In this document: piece after piece, positions 57,880-64,000 of the stretch | How the letters are laid out: each line of letters begins with the position of its first letter | How positions within the stretch are numbered: position 1 is the first letter of the stretch | Source of the DNA: Acidobacteriota bacterium | GTDB taxonomy: Bacteria > Acidobacteriota > Terriglobia > Bryobacterales > UBA6623 | DNA length: 64,000 nucleotides | Direction of reading: 5' to 3' | Assembly (NCBI GenBank): GCA_016125275.1 | Contig: WGMB01000007.1 | Span: 310,001-374,000, forward strand | Position numbers and translations under genes: made by a program | Notes under the pieces: model-generated | The model's input: the letters and a program-made list of their open reading frames with translations, nothing else | What the model was told of the DNA's origin: nothing | Database searches by the model: none

Positions 57880-60354
57880 ATGCGTTGCGCGCTGGTCCTC
57901 GCCCTGCTCCTGTCGGCCGTTCCGGTCTTCGCGGAGGACTTGGCCGAGAAAGCCTACGGCATCCTGGAGAAGAACTGCCAGGCCTGCCACGGCGCGGCGA
58001 TGCAGATGTCGAAGCTCGACCTGCGGACCCGCGACCAGGCGCTCGCAGGCGGCGAGCGCGGGCCGGCCGTCAAGCCCGGCAACCTGGAGCGGAGCTGGCT
58101 GTGGCGCGTCGCCAGCCACTCCGTGAAGCCCGAAATGCCCCCGGGCGGCAAGCTCGCCGACGAGGACCTAGAGACGCTGCGGCAATGGATCATGGCCGGC
58201 GCTCCGTTTCCGGAGGCCGCCCAGACCGATGAGGAAGCGGCCCGCAAGGCGGCGCTGAAGAAGCTCGAAGAGCGGCCGATCACCCCCGAGGAGCGCCAGT
58301 GGTGGGCCTTCGTGCCGCCTGTTCGCCACGATCCCCCCGGCGCGCAGGACGCCAACCCGGTGGACGCCTTTCTGGCCGCGCGCCTGGCCGAAAAGGGCTT
58401 GACGCCCAGCCCGGAAGCCGACCCGCGGACGCTCGTACGGCGGCTCTATCTGGATCTGCTGGGGCTGCCGCCGACGCCCGAGCAGGTGGACGCCTACGTG
58501 GCCGACGCCTCGCCGGACAAGTGGGCCCGGCTGGTGGACGAGCTGCTGGCCTCGCCGCACTACGGCGAGCGCTGGGGCCGCCATTGGCTCGACCTGGTGC
58601 ACTACGCCGACTCGGGCGGCTACGAGCGCGACTTCGACTGGCCCACCATGTGGCGCTACCGCGACTACGTGGTGAAGGCCTTCAACGAGGACAAGCCCTA
58701 CGACCGCTTCATTCTCGAGCAGATCGCCGGCGACGAGGTGGACCCCGACAACCCCGAAGCCCACATCGCCACCGGCTACCTGCGCATGGTGCTCGACAAC
58801 AACATCAAGGACGAGCGCACGCGGATGGACGAGCTCGACGACAACGTCGGCACTACGGCGCTGACGTTCCTGGGCATGACGGTGGGCTGCGCACGCTGCC
58901 ACAACCACAAGTTCGACCCGATCCCGCAGAAGGACTACTACCAGATGCAGGCCGTCTTCTTCCCGACCGAGGAAGTGGACTACCCGCTGGTGTCCGACGA
59001 AGTCGTCCAACGCTACAAGGCCGAGAATCAGCGCATCAAAGAAGGCCAGGAGCCCCTGCGGGACCGCATCGGCGAGCTCGAGAAGCCCTACCGGGCGCAA
59101 CTGTTCGAGGAGAAGCTCGACGAGCTGCCGCCGTATTACCGCAAGGCCTGGGAGACGCCCGAGGACGACCGCACCGAGGGCCAGCGGCTCAACGCTCGGC
59201 AGGTGCAGGCGCTGACCAAGCAGATCAAGATCGAGGACGTGCTGGCGCGGATGAGCGCCGCTGAGAAGGACGATCGCGACAAGCTGGAGCTGGAGATCGC
59301 GCAGCTCGACGCGCAGCGCCCCGAGCCTTATCCCACCGCGCGGGCGGTGGCCGAACGGGGCTCCGAGCCGTTGCCGAGCTACTTTCTGCACCGCGGCGAC
59401 CCGGGCTCGAAAGGTTCGGAAATGGACCCGGGCGTGTTGACCGTGGCGGCGCGGCAGCCGGTGTCGTTCGAGCCTCCTCCGCCGAGCGCGGAGTCGAGCT
59501 ACCGCCGCAAGCATTTTGCCGAGTGGATCGCCTCGGAGCGCAACCCGCTGACGGCGCGGGTGATGGTCAACCGCATCTGGCAGCACCACTTCGGGGAAGG
59601 CATCGTGCGGACGGCGTCGAACTTCGGCAAGACCGGCGAAGCGCCTTCGCACCCGGAGCTGCTGGACTGGCTGGCGACGGAGCTCGTGCGCTCCGGCTGG
59701 TCCGTGAAGCGGATGCACCGCGTGATGCTGACCTCGCGCGCCTACCGCCAGGCCGCCGACGACATTGCGGCGAACCTGAAGGCCGACCCGGAGAACCGCT
59801 TGTTCTGGCGCGCTCCGCGGCGGCGGCTGGAGGCCGAGGCGATTCGGGACGAGATTCTGGCCGTGGCGGGCACGCTGGACTTGCAGACCGGCGGCCCGGC
59901 CGTGCGCCCCTACATCGACCCGGACCTGTGGCAGTCCTCGACCTCGCGGGTCTGGGGCGGCAAGGAGGTCGGCGACCGGGCCACTTGGCGGCGTAGCGTC
60001 TACGTCTTCTCCAAGCGCTCCATTCGCTATCCGATGTTCGAAGCCTTTGACCAGCCGGACATGGTGGGCCACTGCGCCGAGCGCACCAGCTCCACCGTGG
60101 CGCCGCAGGCCTTGCTGCTGATGAACAACGCCGAGATCCTGCTGCAGGCGAAATTCTTCGCCCAGCGGCTGCTCGAAGAAGCCGGGCCGGACCCGGCGGC
60201 GCAGGTGGAGAGGGCCTTCGCGCTGGCTCTGGCCCGCGAGCCCAAGCTCGACGAGAAGCTGCAGGCGGTGGAGTTCATCGAACGGAACCCGACCGGGCTG
60301 GTCGACTTCTGCCAGGCCGTCTTCAACCTCAACGAGTTCGTCTACCGGCCCTAG
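57880..60354 (+). CDS. PSCyt1/DUF1549/DUF1553 (PSD1) cytochrome-like secreted protein
   Basis: The start is the ATG at 57880 ([18 protein letters not shown]), giving a signal peptide and 824 residues. A planctomycete-type cytochrome c domain has haem motif NCQACHG near 35. DUF1549 follows ([49 protein letters not shown]), containing a second CxxCH in [18 protein letters not shown]1553 covers about 540-820 ([39 protein letters not shown]). These large proteins are common in Planctomycetes and Acidobacteria; their reaction is unproven, and a role in oxidative glycan attack has been proposed. The usual DUF1501 partner is missing; an ankyrin protein follows 11 bases later. Confidence 0.9.
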   Translation: MRCALVLALLLSAVPVFAEDLAEKAYGILEKNCQACHGAAMQMSKLDLRTRDQALAGGERGPAVKPGNLERSWLWRVASHSVKPEMPPGGKLADEDLETLRQWIMAGAPFPEAAQTDEEAARKAALKKLEERPITPEERQWWAFVPPVRHDPPGAQDANPVDAFLAARLAEKGLTPSPEADPRTLVRRLYLDLLGLPPTPEQVDAYVADASPDKWARLVDELLASPHYGERWGRHWLDLVHYADSGGYERDFDWPTMWRYRDYVVKAFNEDKPYDRFILEQIAGDEVDPDNPEAHIATGYLRMVLDNNIKDERTRMDELDDNVGTTALTFLGMTVGCARCHNHKFDPIPQKDYYQMQAVFFPTEEVDYPLVSDEVVQRYKAENQRIKEGQEPLRDRIGELEKPYRAQLFEEKLDELPPYYRKAWETPEDDRTEGQRLNARQVQALTKQIKIEDVLARMSAAEKDDRDKLELEIAQLDAQRPEPYPTARAVAERGSEPLPSYFLHRGDPGSKGSEMDPGVLTVAARQPVSFEPPPPSAESSYRRKHFAEWIASERNPLTARVMVNRIWQHHFGEGIVRTASNFGKTGEAPSHPELLDWLATELVRSGWSVKRMHRVMLTSRAYRQAADDIAANLKADPENRLFWRAPRRRLEAEAIRDEILAVAGTLDLQTGGPAVRPYIDPDLWQSSTSRVWGGKEVGDRATWRRSVYVFSKRSIRYPMFEAFDQPDMVGHCAERTSSTVAPQALLLMNNAEILLQAKFFAQRLLEEAGPDPAAQVERAFALALAREPKLDEKLQAVEFIERNPTGLVDFCQAVFNLNEFVYRP

Positions 60355-60365
60355 CCCGGACGGCC

Positions 60366-61376
60366 ATGCGGAACGCGGCGCGCACGACCCTGTTGATGGC
60401 GATGCTGGCGGGGCCGGGTTGGGCCGCGCAGCCGACCTCGGAGCTGATCGACGCCATCGAGAACGGCGACGCCGCGGTGGCGGACGCTCTGCTGCGCCAA
60501 GAGATCGACCCCAACGCCAAGGCGTCCGACGGACGGACCGCCCTGACCGTCGCAGCCGCTCGGGGCGAGCTCGGCGTCGTCAAGAAGCTCCTGTCCCTCG
60601 GGGCGAATCCGCGACTGCGCGGGCTGGACGGCGTGATGCCGATTGTGGCGGCTGCCGAGAGCGGCGACAGCCGGACGGTCGAGGCCTTGATCAAGGCGCT
60701 CGACGAGCCGCGAGCGATGGCGCAGGCCCTGCTCGTGGCCGTGGCCAAAGGGCGGCTGAGTCTGGCCCGGGCTTTGCTGGAGAGCGGCGCCCTCGCGCCG
60801 TCCGACCCGAGCATGGCCGCCGCCGTCCACCTCGCCGCGGATCATGGGCTGGCCGACGTGCTGGAGCTGCTGCTGGACTTCGGCGCCGATCCGAACGGCG
60901 CGCTCGCTTCCGGCGAATCCGCGGCCTACGCCGCTGTGAAGAACGGACGCGTCGAAACCCTGGAGCTGCTGCTGGCCCGCGGCGCCGAGCCCAACCGCGC
61001 CGAGTCCAAGGACGGTCGCACGGCATTGCATCAGGCCGTGGAGCAGGGCCGGACCGAGTGCCTGCGCCTGCTGGTCGGCTACGGCGCCGACGTCAACGCG
61101 CCGGATCGGGAACGGCGCACGCCGCTGCATCTGGCCGCCGCGGGGGTCTATCCCCGAGTGATCGACGTGTTGGTCTCCTACGCGGCCGAGGTCGATGCGG
61201 CCGACGCCCAAGGGCGCACGCCACTGCACCAGGCCGTCGCGTCGGGCCGGGGGGAGAACGTCCGCCGGCTCCTGGCAGCCGAAGCCGATCCCGCGATTCC
61301 CGACGGCGCCGGGGTCACTCCGGCGCAATTGGCGCAACGCGGCCGCCGAGCCGACATCGCCGCGCTGTTCGACTGA
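60366..61376 (+). CDS. Secreted ankyrin-repeat protein
   Basis: This 336-residue protein has a signal peptide (TTLLMAMLAGPGWA) and then about nine ankyrin repeats to the C-terminus. Clear units are GRTALTVAAARGELGVVKKL, VHLAADHGLADVLELLLDFG, GRTALHQAVEQGRTECLRLL, RRTPLHLAAAGVYPRVIDVL and GRTPLHQAVASGRGENVRRL. The fourth and fifth repeats are less regular. Ankyrin stacks mediate protein binding, so the protein could hold a partner in the periplasm. It follows the PSD1 gene by 11 bases and is probably co-transcribed; an ankyrin inhibitor for a periplasmic oxidase is known in catalase systems, but that link is speculative here. Confidence 0.88.
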   Translation: MRNAARTTLLMAMLAGPGWAAQPTSELIDAIENGDAAVADALLRQEIDPNAKASDGRTALTVAAARGELGVVKKLLSLGANPRLRGLDGVMPIVAAAESGDSRTVEALIKALDEPRAMAQALLVAVAKGRLSLARALLESGALAPSDPSMAAAVHLAADHGLADVLELLLDFGADPNGALASGESAAYAAVKNGRVETLELLLARGAEPNRAESKDGRTALHQAVEQGRTECLRLLVGYGADVNAPDRERRTPLHLAAAGVYPRVIDVLVSYAAEVDAADAQGRTPLHQAVASGRGENVRRLLAAEADPAIPDGAGVTPAQLAQRGRRADIAALFD

Positions 61377-61680
61377 CCCGCATGTCGTTTGTACGATTTC
61401 GTACAGCGGCAAATTCTCGTCGCGCAACTGCCCGAGAATGATGGGGTTTCCTGACCACAGTGTAATCAGGCCATAGCGGATCTCTTGCAATAGATATCCG
61501 CTTCTTAGGTCGCAAACCGTAACAAGTCTGAGCGCCTCACTTGCCGACCCCTCGTTGGGAACGGGCGGGACTTGCTGCGCCGAAATTCTAAGGAATATTC
61601 CCCAATGGCGCCCACGATGAAAGCAGTGTTCACCCCGGCGCCGCCTATCTTTCCTGCGCATTCAAATAGGAGACGTCGCT
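61377..61680. ncRNA. GC-poor intergenic region with four consecutive hairpins (candidate structured RNA)
   Basis: The 304-base gap is noticeably less GC-rich than the window. Four stem-loops follow each other: TGTACG/CGTACA (61390-61405), ATTCTCG/CGAGAAT (61413-61439), CCTGA/TCAGG (61450-61470) and GCGGAT/ATCCGC (61476-61501). In the third, RNA from the minus strand extends the stem to 8 bp through G-U pairs, while the plus strand has C-A mismatches. In the fourth, the minus strand has a G-A mismatch instead of C-U. This favours minus transcription. The minus ORF there also reads protein-like, so a gene remnant remains possible. The remaining 180 bases lead to the TTG start at 61681. Confidence 0.45.
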
Positions 61681-63042
61681 TTGCAATATTCAGCATCGAG
61701 ACCGTGGGCGTGCGCCCTGGTTCTGACTCTGTCCCTGGTCGGTCCCTCCCTGCTCGTGGGGCAACGCCGGGGCGATCCCAATCGCGATCCCAATCGCCGG
61801 GACCGGCTCCCTCCGCCCGGCGCGCCGCCCGAAGAGGCCCCGGCCTCGGTCCTCGAGGACCGCAGCGGGTTGGCTACGGAGGCTCCCACGGGCTTCGACA
61901 ACCTCACCAACGGCTACACGCCCCAGGGGCCCGCGTTTGAAACCCTCAACGAAGAGAACGTGCAGCCGTTGCGCTCGTTCAATGACAATCGCTTCGTCTT
62001 CGAGGAGTCCGAAGGGATCGAAGACGGCCTCGGACCCACGTATAACGCCCAGAGTTGCCGGGAGTGTCACCAAAGCGTGGTCACCGGCGGCGCCAGCCAG
62101 ATTGCCGAACACCGCACGGGACATTCCAGCGATGGTATCTTTACCGAGTCTTTGGGCGGGACTTTGATACAATCTCGGGCTATCCACCCGGATATCGTCG
62201 AAAAGGTTTCTCAAGATGACAATGTTCGGACGTTTCGAATCTCGACGAATACTTTGGGCGGAGGCTTCGTGGAGGCCGTTCCGAACGGCGCATTGCTGGC
62301 GATTCGCGACAATCAACCGGCTGAGATGCGGGGGACGGCCGTGCTCGTGCCCGTGCTGGAGGCCGGCGGCGCCCTCCGCATCGGTCGGTTTGGTTGGAAG
62401 GGCCAGCACGCCAGCCTGGTGTCGTTCTCCGCGGACGCCTATCTGAACGAGATGGGCGTCACCAGCCCCTGGCTGGCGGAGGAGAACTCCGCTTCGGGGC
62501 TCTTCGTGGGCTGGGGTTCCAAGTACGACGCCGTGGAGGACCCCGAGGACGACGGCGAGGACGTAGTGGCGTTCGCCGAGTTCATGCGGTCGACGAAAGC
62601 GCCGTCGAGGGGAGCGATCACGCCGGATGTTTTGGACGGCGAGGTGACGTTTCGCCAGATCGGCTGCGCCGTCTGCCACGTGGAAACGCTCCAGACCGCG
62701 CCCGCGGGCGTGGCGGTCAACGGCGGTCAGCTCACGGTGCCGGCGGCCCTGGGAGACAAGCTGATCCACCCCTACAGCGACTTCCTGCTGCACGACGTGG
62801 GGACCGGCGACGGCATCGCCACGCTGGCAGGGGACGAGTATGCCGCCACGGCGAACCAGATGCGGACGGCTCCGCTGTGGTCGCTGCGGACGCGCAACCG
62901 GCTGATGCACGACGGCCTGTCGTTCACCGCCCAGGAAGCGATCGAGCGCCACGCGGGCCAGGCCGCCGCGGTCACCCGGCGCTATCGCGAGCTCAGCGAC
63001 CAGCAGCGCAACGCTTTGCTGGCCTTTTTGGCGTCGCTCTGA
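61681..63042 (+). CDS. Di-haem oxidoreductase / putative peroxidase (DUF1111 family)
   Basis: This 453-residue secreted cytochrome is predicted to carry two c-type haems. The TTG start is supported by AGGAGA about eight bases upstream, and the following signal peptide is ACALVLTLSLVGPSLLVG. A Pro/Arg/Asp linker precedes the first haem motif, AQSCRECHQS (near 127), in a DGLGPTYNAQ context typical of the family; the second is GCAVCHVETL. The final region NQMRTAPLWSLRTRNRLMHD and a helical end (GQAAAVTRRYRELSDQQRNA) match DUF1111 proteins related to MauG-like peroxidases. The natural substrate is unknown. It stands apart from neighbours, with 80 bases to the SDR. Confidence 0.88.
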   Translation: MQYSASRPWACALVLTLSLVGPSLLVGQRRGDPNRDPNRRDRLPPPGAPPEEAPASVLEDRSGLATEAPTGFDNLTNGYTPQGPAFETLNEENVQPLRSFNDNRFVFEESEGIEDGLGPTYNAQSCRECHQSVVTGGASQIAEHRTGHSSDGIFTESLGGTLIQSRAIHPDIVEKVSQDDNVRTFRISTNTLGGGFVEAVPNGALLAIRDNQPAEMRGTAVLVPVLEAGGALRIGRFGWKGQHASLVSFSADAYLNEMGVTSPWLAEENSASGLFVGWGSKYDAVEDPEDDGEDVVAFAEFMRSTKAPSRGAITPDVLDGEVTFRQIGCAVCHVETLQTAPAGVAVNGGQLTVPAALGDKLIHPYSDFLLHDVGTGDGIATLAGDEYAATANQMRTAPLWSLRTRNRLMHDGLSFTAQEAIERHAGQAAAVTRRYRELSDQQRNALLAFLASL

Positions 63043-63110
63043 CGCCGAGGGCGGGCGCGCGGTCCGGGCCGTCGGCTCGCGCGCTCGCTTCGGCGGCCTG
63101 CGGACGGGCA

Positions 63111-63116
63111 TACTAT
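63111..63116 (+). promoter_or_regulatory. Candidate -10 for a leaderless SDR transcript
   Basis: TACTAT ends six bases before the ATG at 63123. No Shine-Dalgarno is visible and the -35 region is weak. Confidence 0.4.
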
Positions 63117-63122
63117 TCGTTC

Positions 63123-63932
63123 ATGGATCTCGAGCTCCAAGGTCAGGCGGCCGTGGTAACCGGCGGCGCCAGCGGCATCGGTCTGGCTTGCGCGCGGGGG
63201 CTGGCCGCCGAAGGGTGCGCCGTAGCGGTCTGGGACCTGTCCGACCGGAGCGCGGAGGCCGCCGCAGCCGTGGCGGCGGACTTCCCGGTTCCGACCTGCG
63301 GCCTGCGGGTGGACGTGAGCGACTTCGAGGCCGTGCAGGAGGCTGTGCGGCAGACCGAGGCGGCCCTGGGGCCCATCGCACACGTCGTGCACGCAGCGGC
63401 CATGGGGTCGGGCAAGTTCGGCTTCCCCTTTACGCACCTGGAGCCGGGCGATTGGCCGCGCGTATTGCAAGTGAACGTGATGGGGATGGTGCACGTGGCG
63501 CAGGCCGTGGCGCCGGGAATGATCGAGCGGAAGGCGGGGACGATGGCCTTCATCGGCTCGGTCGCCGGACAGATCGGCTCCCAGACCGACCCGCCCTACA
63601 GCGCCAGCAAGGCCGCAGGCATCAACTTCGCGCAGTGCCTGGCGAAGGATCTGGCCCCGCACAACATCCGCGTGAATACCGTGAACCCCGGCATGGTGAA
63701 GACGCCGCTCAACCAGCGCGTGTGGCAGGCCTGGAACGACCAGCAGCCGCCGGAGAAGCGTCGTACCTACGAAGAGTGGGCGGGCGAGAAGGTGCGGACC
63801 GTCGCTCCGCTGGGCCGCTGGCAGGGGACCGAAGACATCGCGGACATGGTGGTGTTCTTGGCGTCCGCGCGGGCCAAGCAGGTGACCGGCCAGACGATCA
63901 ACGTCGACGGCGGCCAAGTGATGCACTGGTAG
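63123..63932 (+). CDS. Short-chain dehydrogenase/reductase (SDR)
   Basis: This classical SDR has 269 residues and acts on an unknown alcohol or ketone with NAD(P). The ATG at 63123 is used instead of the track's start, which lies inside the upstream gene. The cofactor motif is VVTGGASGIGLACARGLA with Asp in VAVWDLSDRS favouring NAD. The active-site set is complete: Asn in RVLQVNVMG, Ser in FIGSVAGQIGS, and YSASK with Tyr and Lys. The C-terminal NPGMVKTPLNQRVW and TGQTINVDGGQVMHW match the family. A -10-like TACTAT directly before the start suggests a leaderless message. No pathway can be assigned from the context. Confidence 0.92.
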   Translation: MDLELQGQAAVVTGGASGIGLACARGLAAEGCAVAVWDLSDRSAEAAAAVAADFPVPTCGLRVDVSDFEAVQEAVRQTEAALGPIAHVVHAAAMGSGKFGFPFTHLEPGDWPRVLQVNVMGMVHVAQAVAPGMIERKAGTMAFIGSVAGQIGSQTDPPYSASKAAGINFAQCLAKDLAPHNIRVNTVNPGMVKTPLNQRVWQAWNDQQPPEKRRTYEEWAGEKVRTVAPLGRWQGTEDIADMVVFLASARAKQVTGQTINVDGGQVMHW

Positions 63933-64000
63933 GCCCGTGAGCGGTGAACCGTGAGCCGTGAACCGCGGGGGCGGCGGCTAGTCGAGCAGCGTCGAGACGG
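63933..64000. repeat. Short direct repeats and possible 3' end of a minus-strand gene
   Basis: After the SDR stop, GTGAACCGTGAGCCGTGAACCG (63942-63963) contains a repeated GTGAACCG unit. On the minus strand a stop codon (63978-63980) is preceded by a frame reading VSTLLD that runs off the window; too short to identify. Confidence 0.25.

Noticed and set aside
60351-61661. 436-codon minus-strand ORF opposite the ankyrin gene
   Set aside because: Most of it is a shadow of the ankyrin gene. Only the part in the hairpin spacer (about 61377-61560) reads protein-like; that is discussed with the hairpin array and is not called as a gene.

Overview
The window is high-GC DNA from a diderm bacterium, most likely an Acidobacteriota member near Bryobacterales/Solibacteres. 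The basis is family composition, not a database search: a Solibacter-type C-terminal domain (TIGR03437 type) on an NHL-repeat protein, an Acidobacteria-type VWFA-related protein (TIGR03436 type) coupled to an Oar-like TonB-dependent receptor, a PSCyt1/DUF1549/DUF1553 protein, many Tat-exported enzymes (Gfo/Idh/MocA, cupin, HpcH aldolase), and lpxB as evidence of an LPS outer membrane. Most long antisense ORFs in the track are high-GC shadows of real genes.

Layout. 0-5 kb: a minus-strand RND efflux operon (adaptor, permease, and the first codons of a second permease cut by the window edge). 5-7.5 kb: a VIT + vWA membrane-anchored protein. 7.5-15.5 kb: a compact chemosensory operon cheA-cheW-mcp-cheY-cheB-cheR-cheX with a soluble PAS receptor and no flagellar genes. 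15.5-21.7 kb: exonuclease III, a methyltransferase, a GNAT protein, a small membrane protein coupled to a sodium:solute symporter, and the primary sigma factor rpoD. 21.7-26.4 kb: a PhoD-like phosphoesterase and an exported HpcH-type aldolase, divergent from a two-gene GMC oxidoreductase module. 26.7-31.4 kb: one 1571-residue secreted protein built of several repeat types. 31.4-35.6 kb: the operon DUF72-lpxB-(inactive M1 peptidase-like/TPR protein) behind a near-consensus sigma-70 promoter. 35.8-40.6 kb: ileS with an unusual insertion, then a LysR regulator divergent from a tautomerase-alcohol dehydrogenase-cupin operon. 42.9-55.8 kb: an NHL/Soli_cterm protein and a glycan-use neighbourhood (SASA esterase, Gfo/Idh, sulfatase, DUF1080, TonB receptor, vWA protein). 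56-64 kb: BON protein, AI-2E family transporter, PSCyt1/DUF1549/DUF1553 protein, ankyrin protein, a GC-poor stretch with four successive hairpins, a di-haem oxidoreductase and an SDR.

Functional picture. The cell surface and periplasm dominate: efflux, LPS synthesis, a TonB receptor, exported hydrolases and oxidoreductases, c-type cytochrome proteins and very large secreted repeat proteins. Sulfatase, SASA esterase, DUF1080 and Gfo/Idh enzymes next to a TonB receptor suggest use of decorated (sulfated or acetylated) glycans. Many single genes have no Shine-Dalgarno sequence but carry a -10-like hexamer 6-11 bases before the start codon, which suggests that leaderless transcripts are common.

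Most noteworthy: an M1-peptidase homologue that keeps the zinc-site spacing but has lost three of the four key residues, translationally coupled to lpxB; a CheA with a C-terminal receiver lacking its phospho-acceptor; a roughly 105-110 residue insertion behind the KMSKS loop of IleRS; an array of four hairpins in a GC-poor spacer; and structured leaders before rpoD, cheA, ileS and the 1571-residue protein. No CRISPR array, rRNA, tRNA or insertion sequence was seen.
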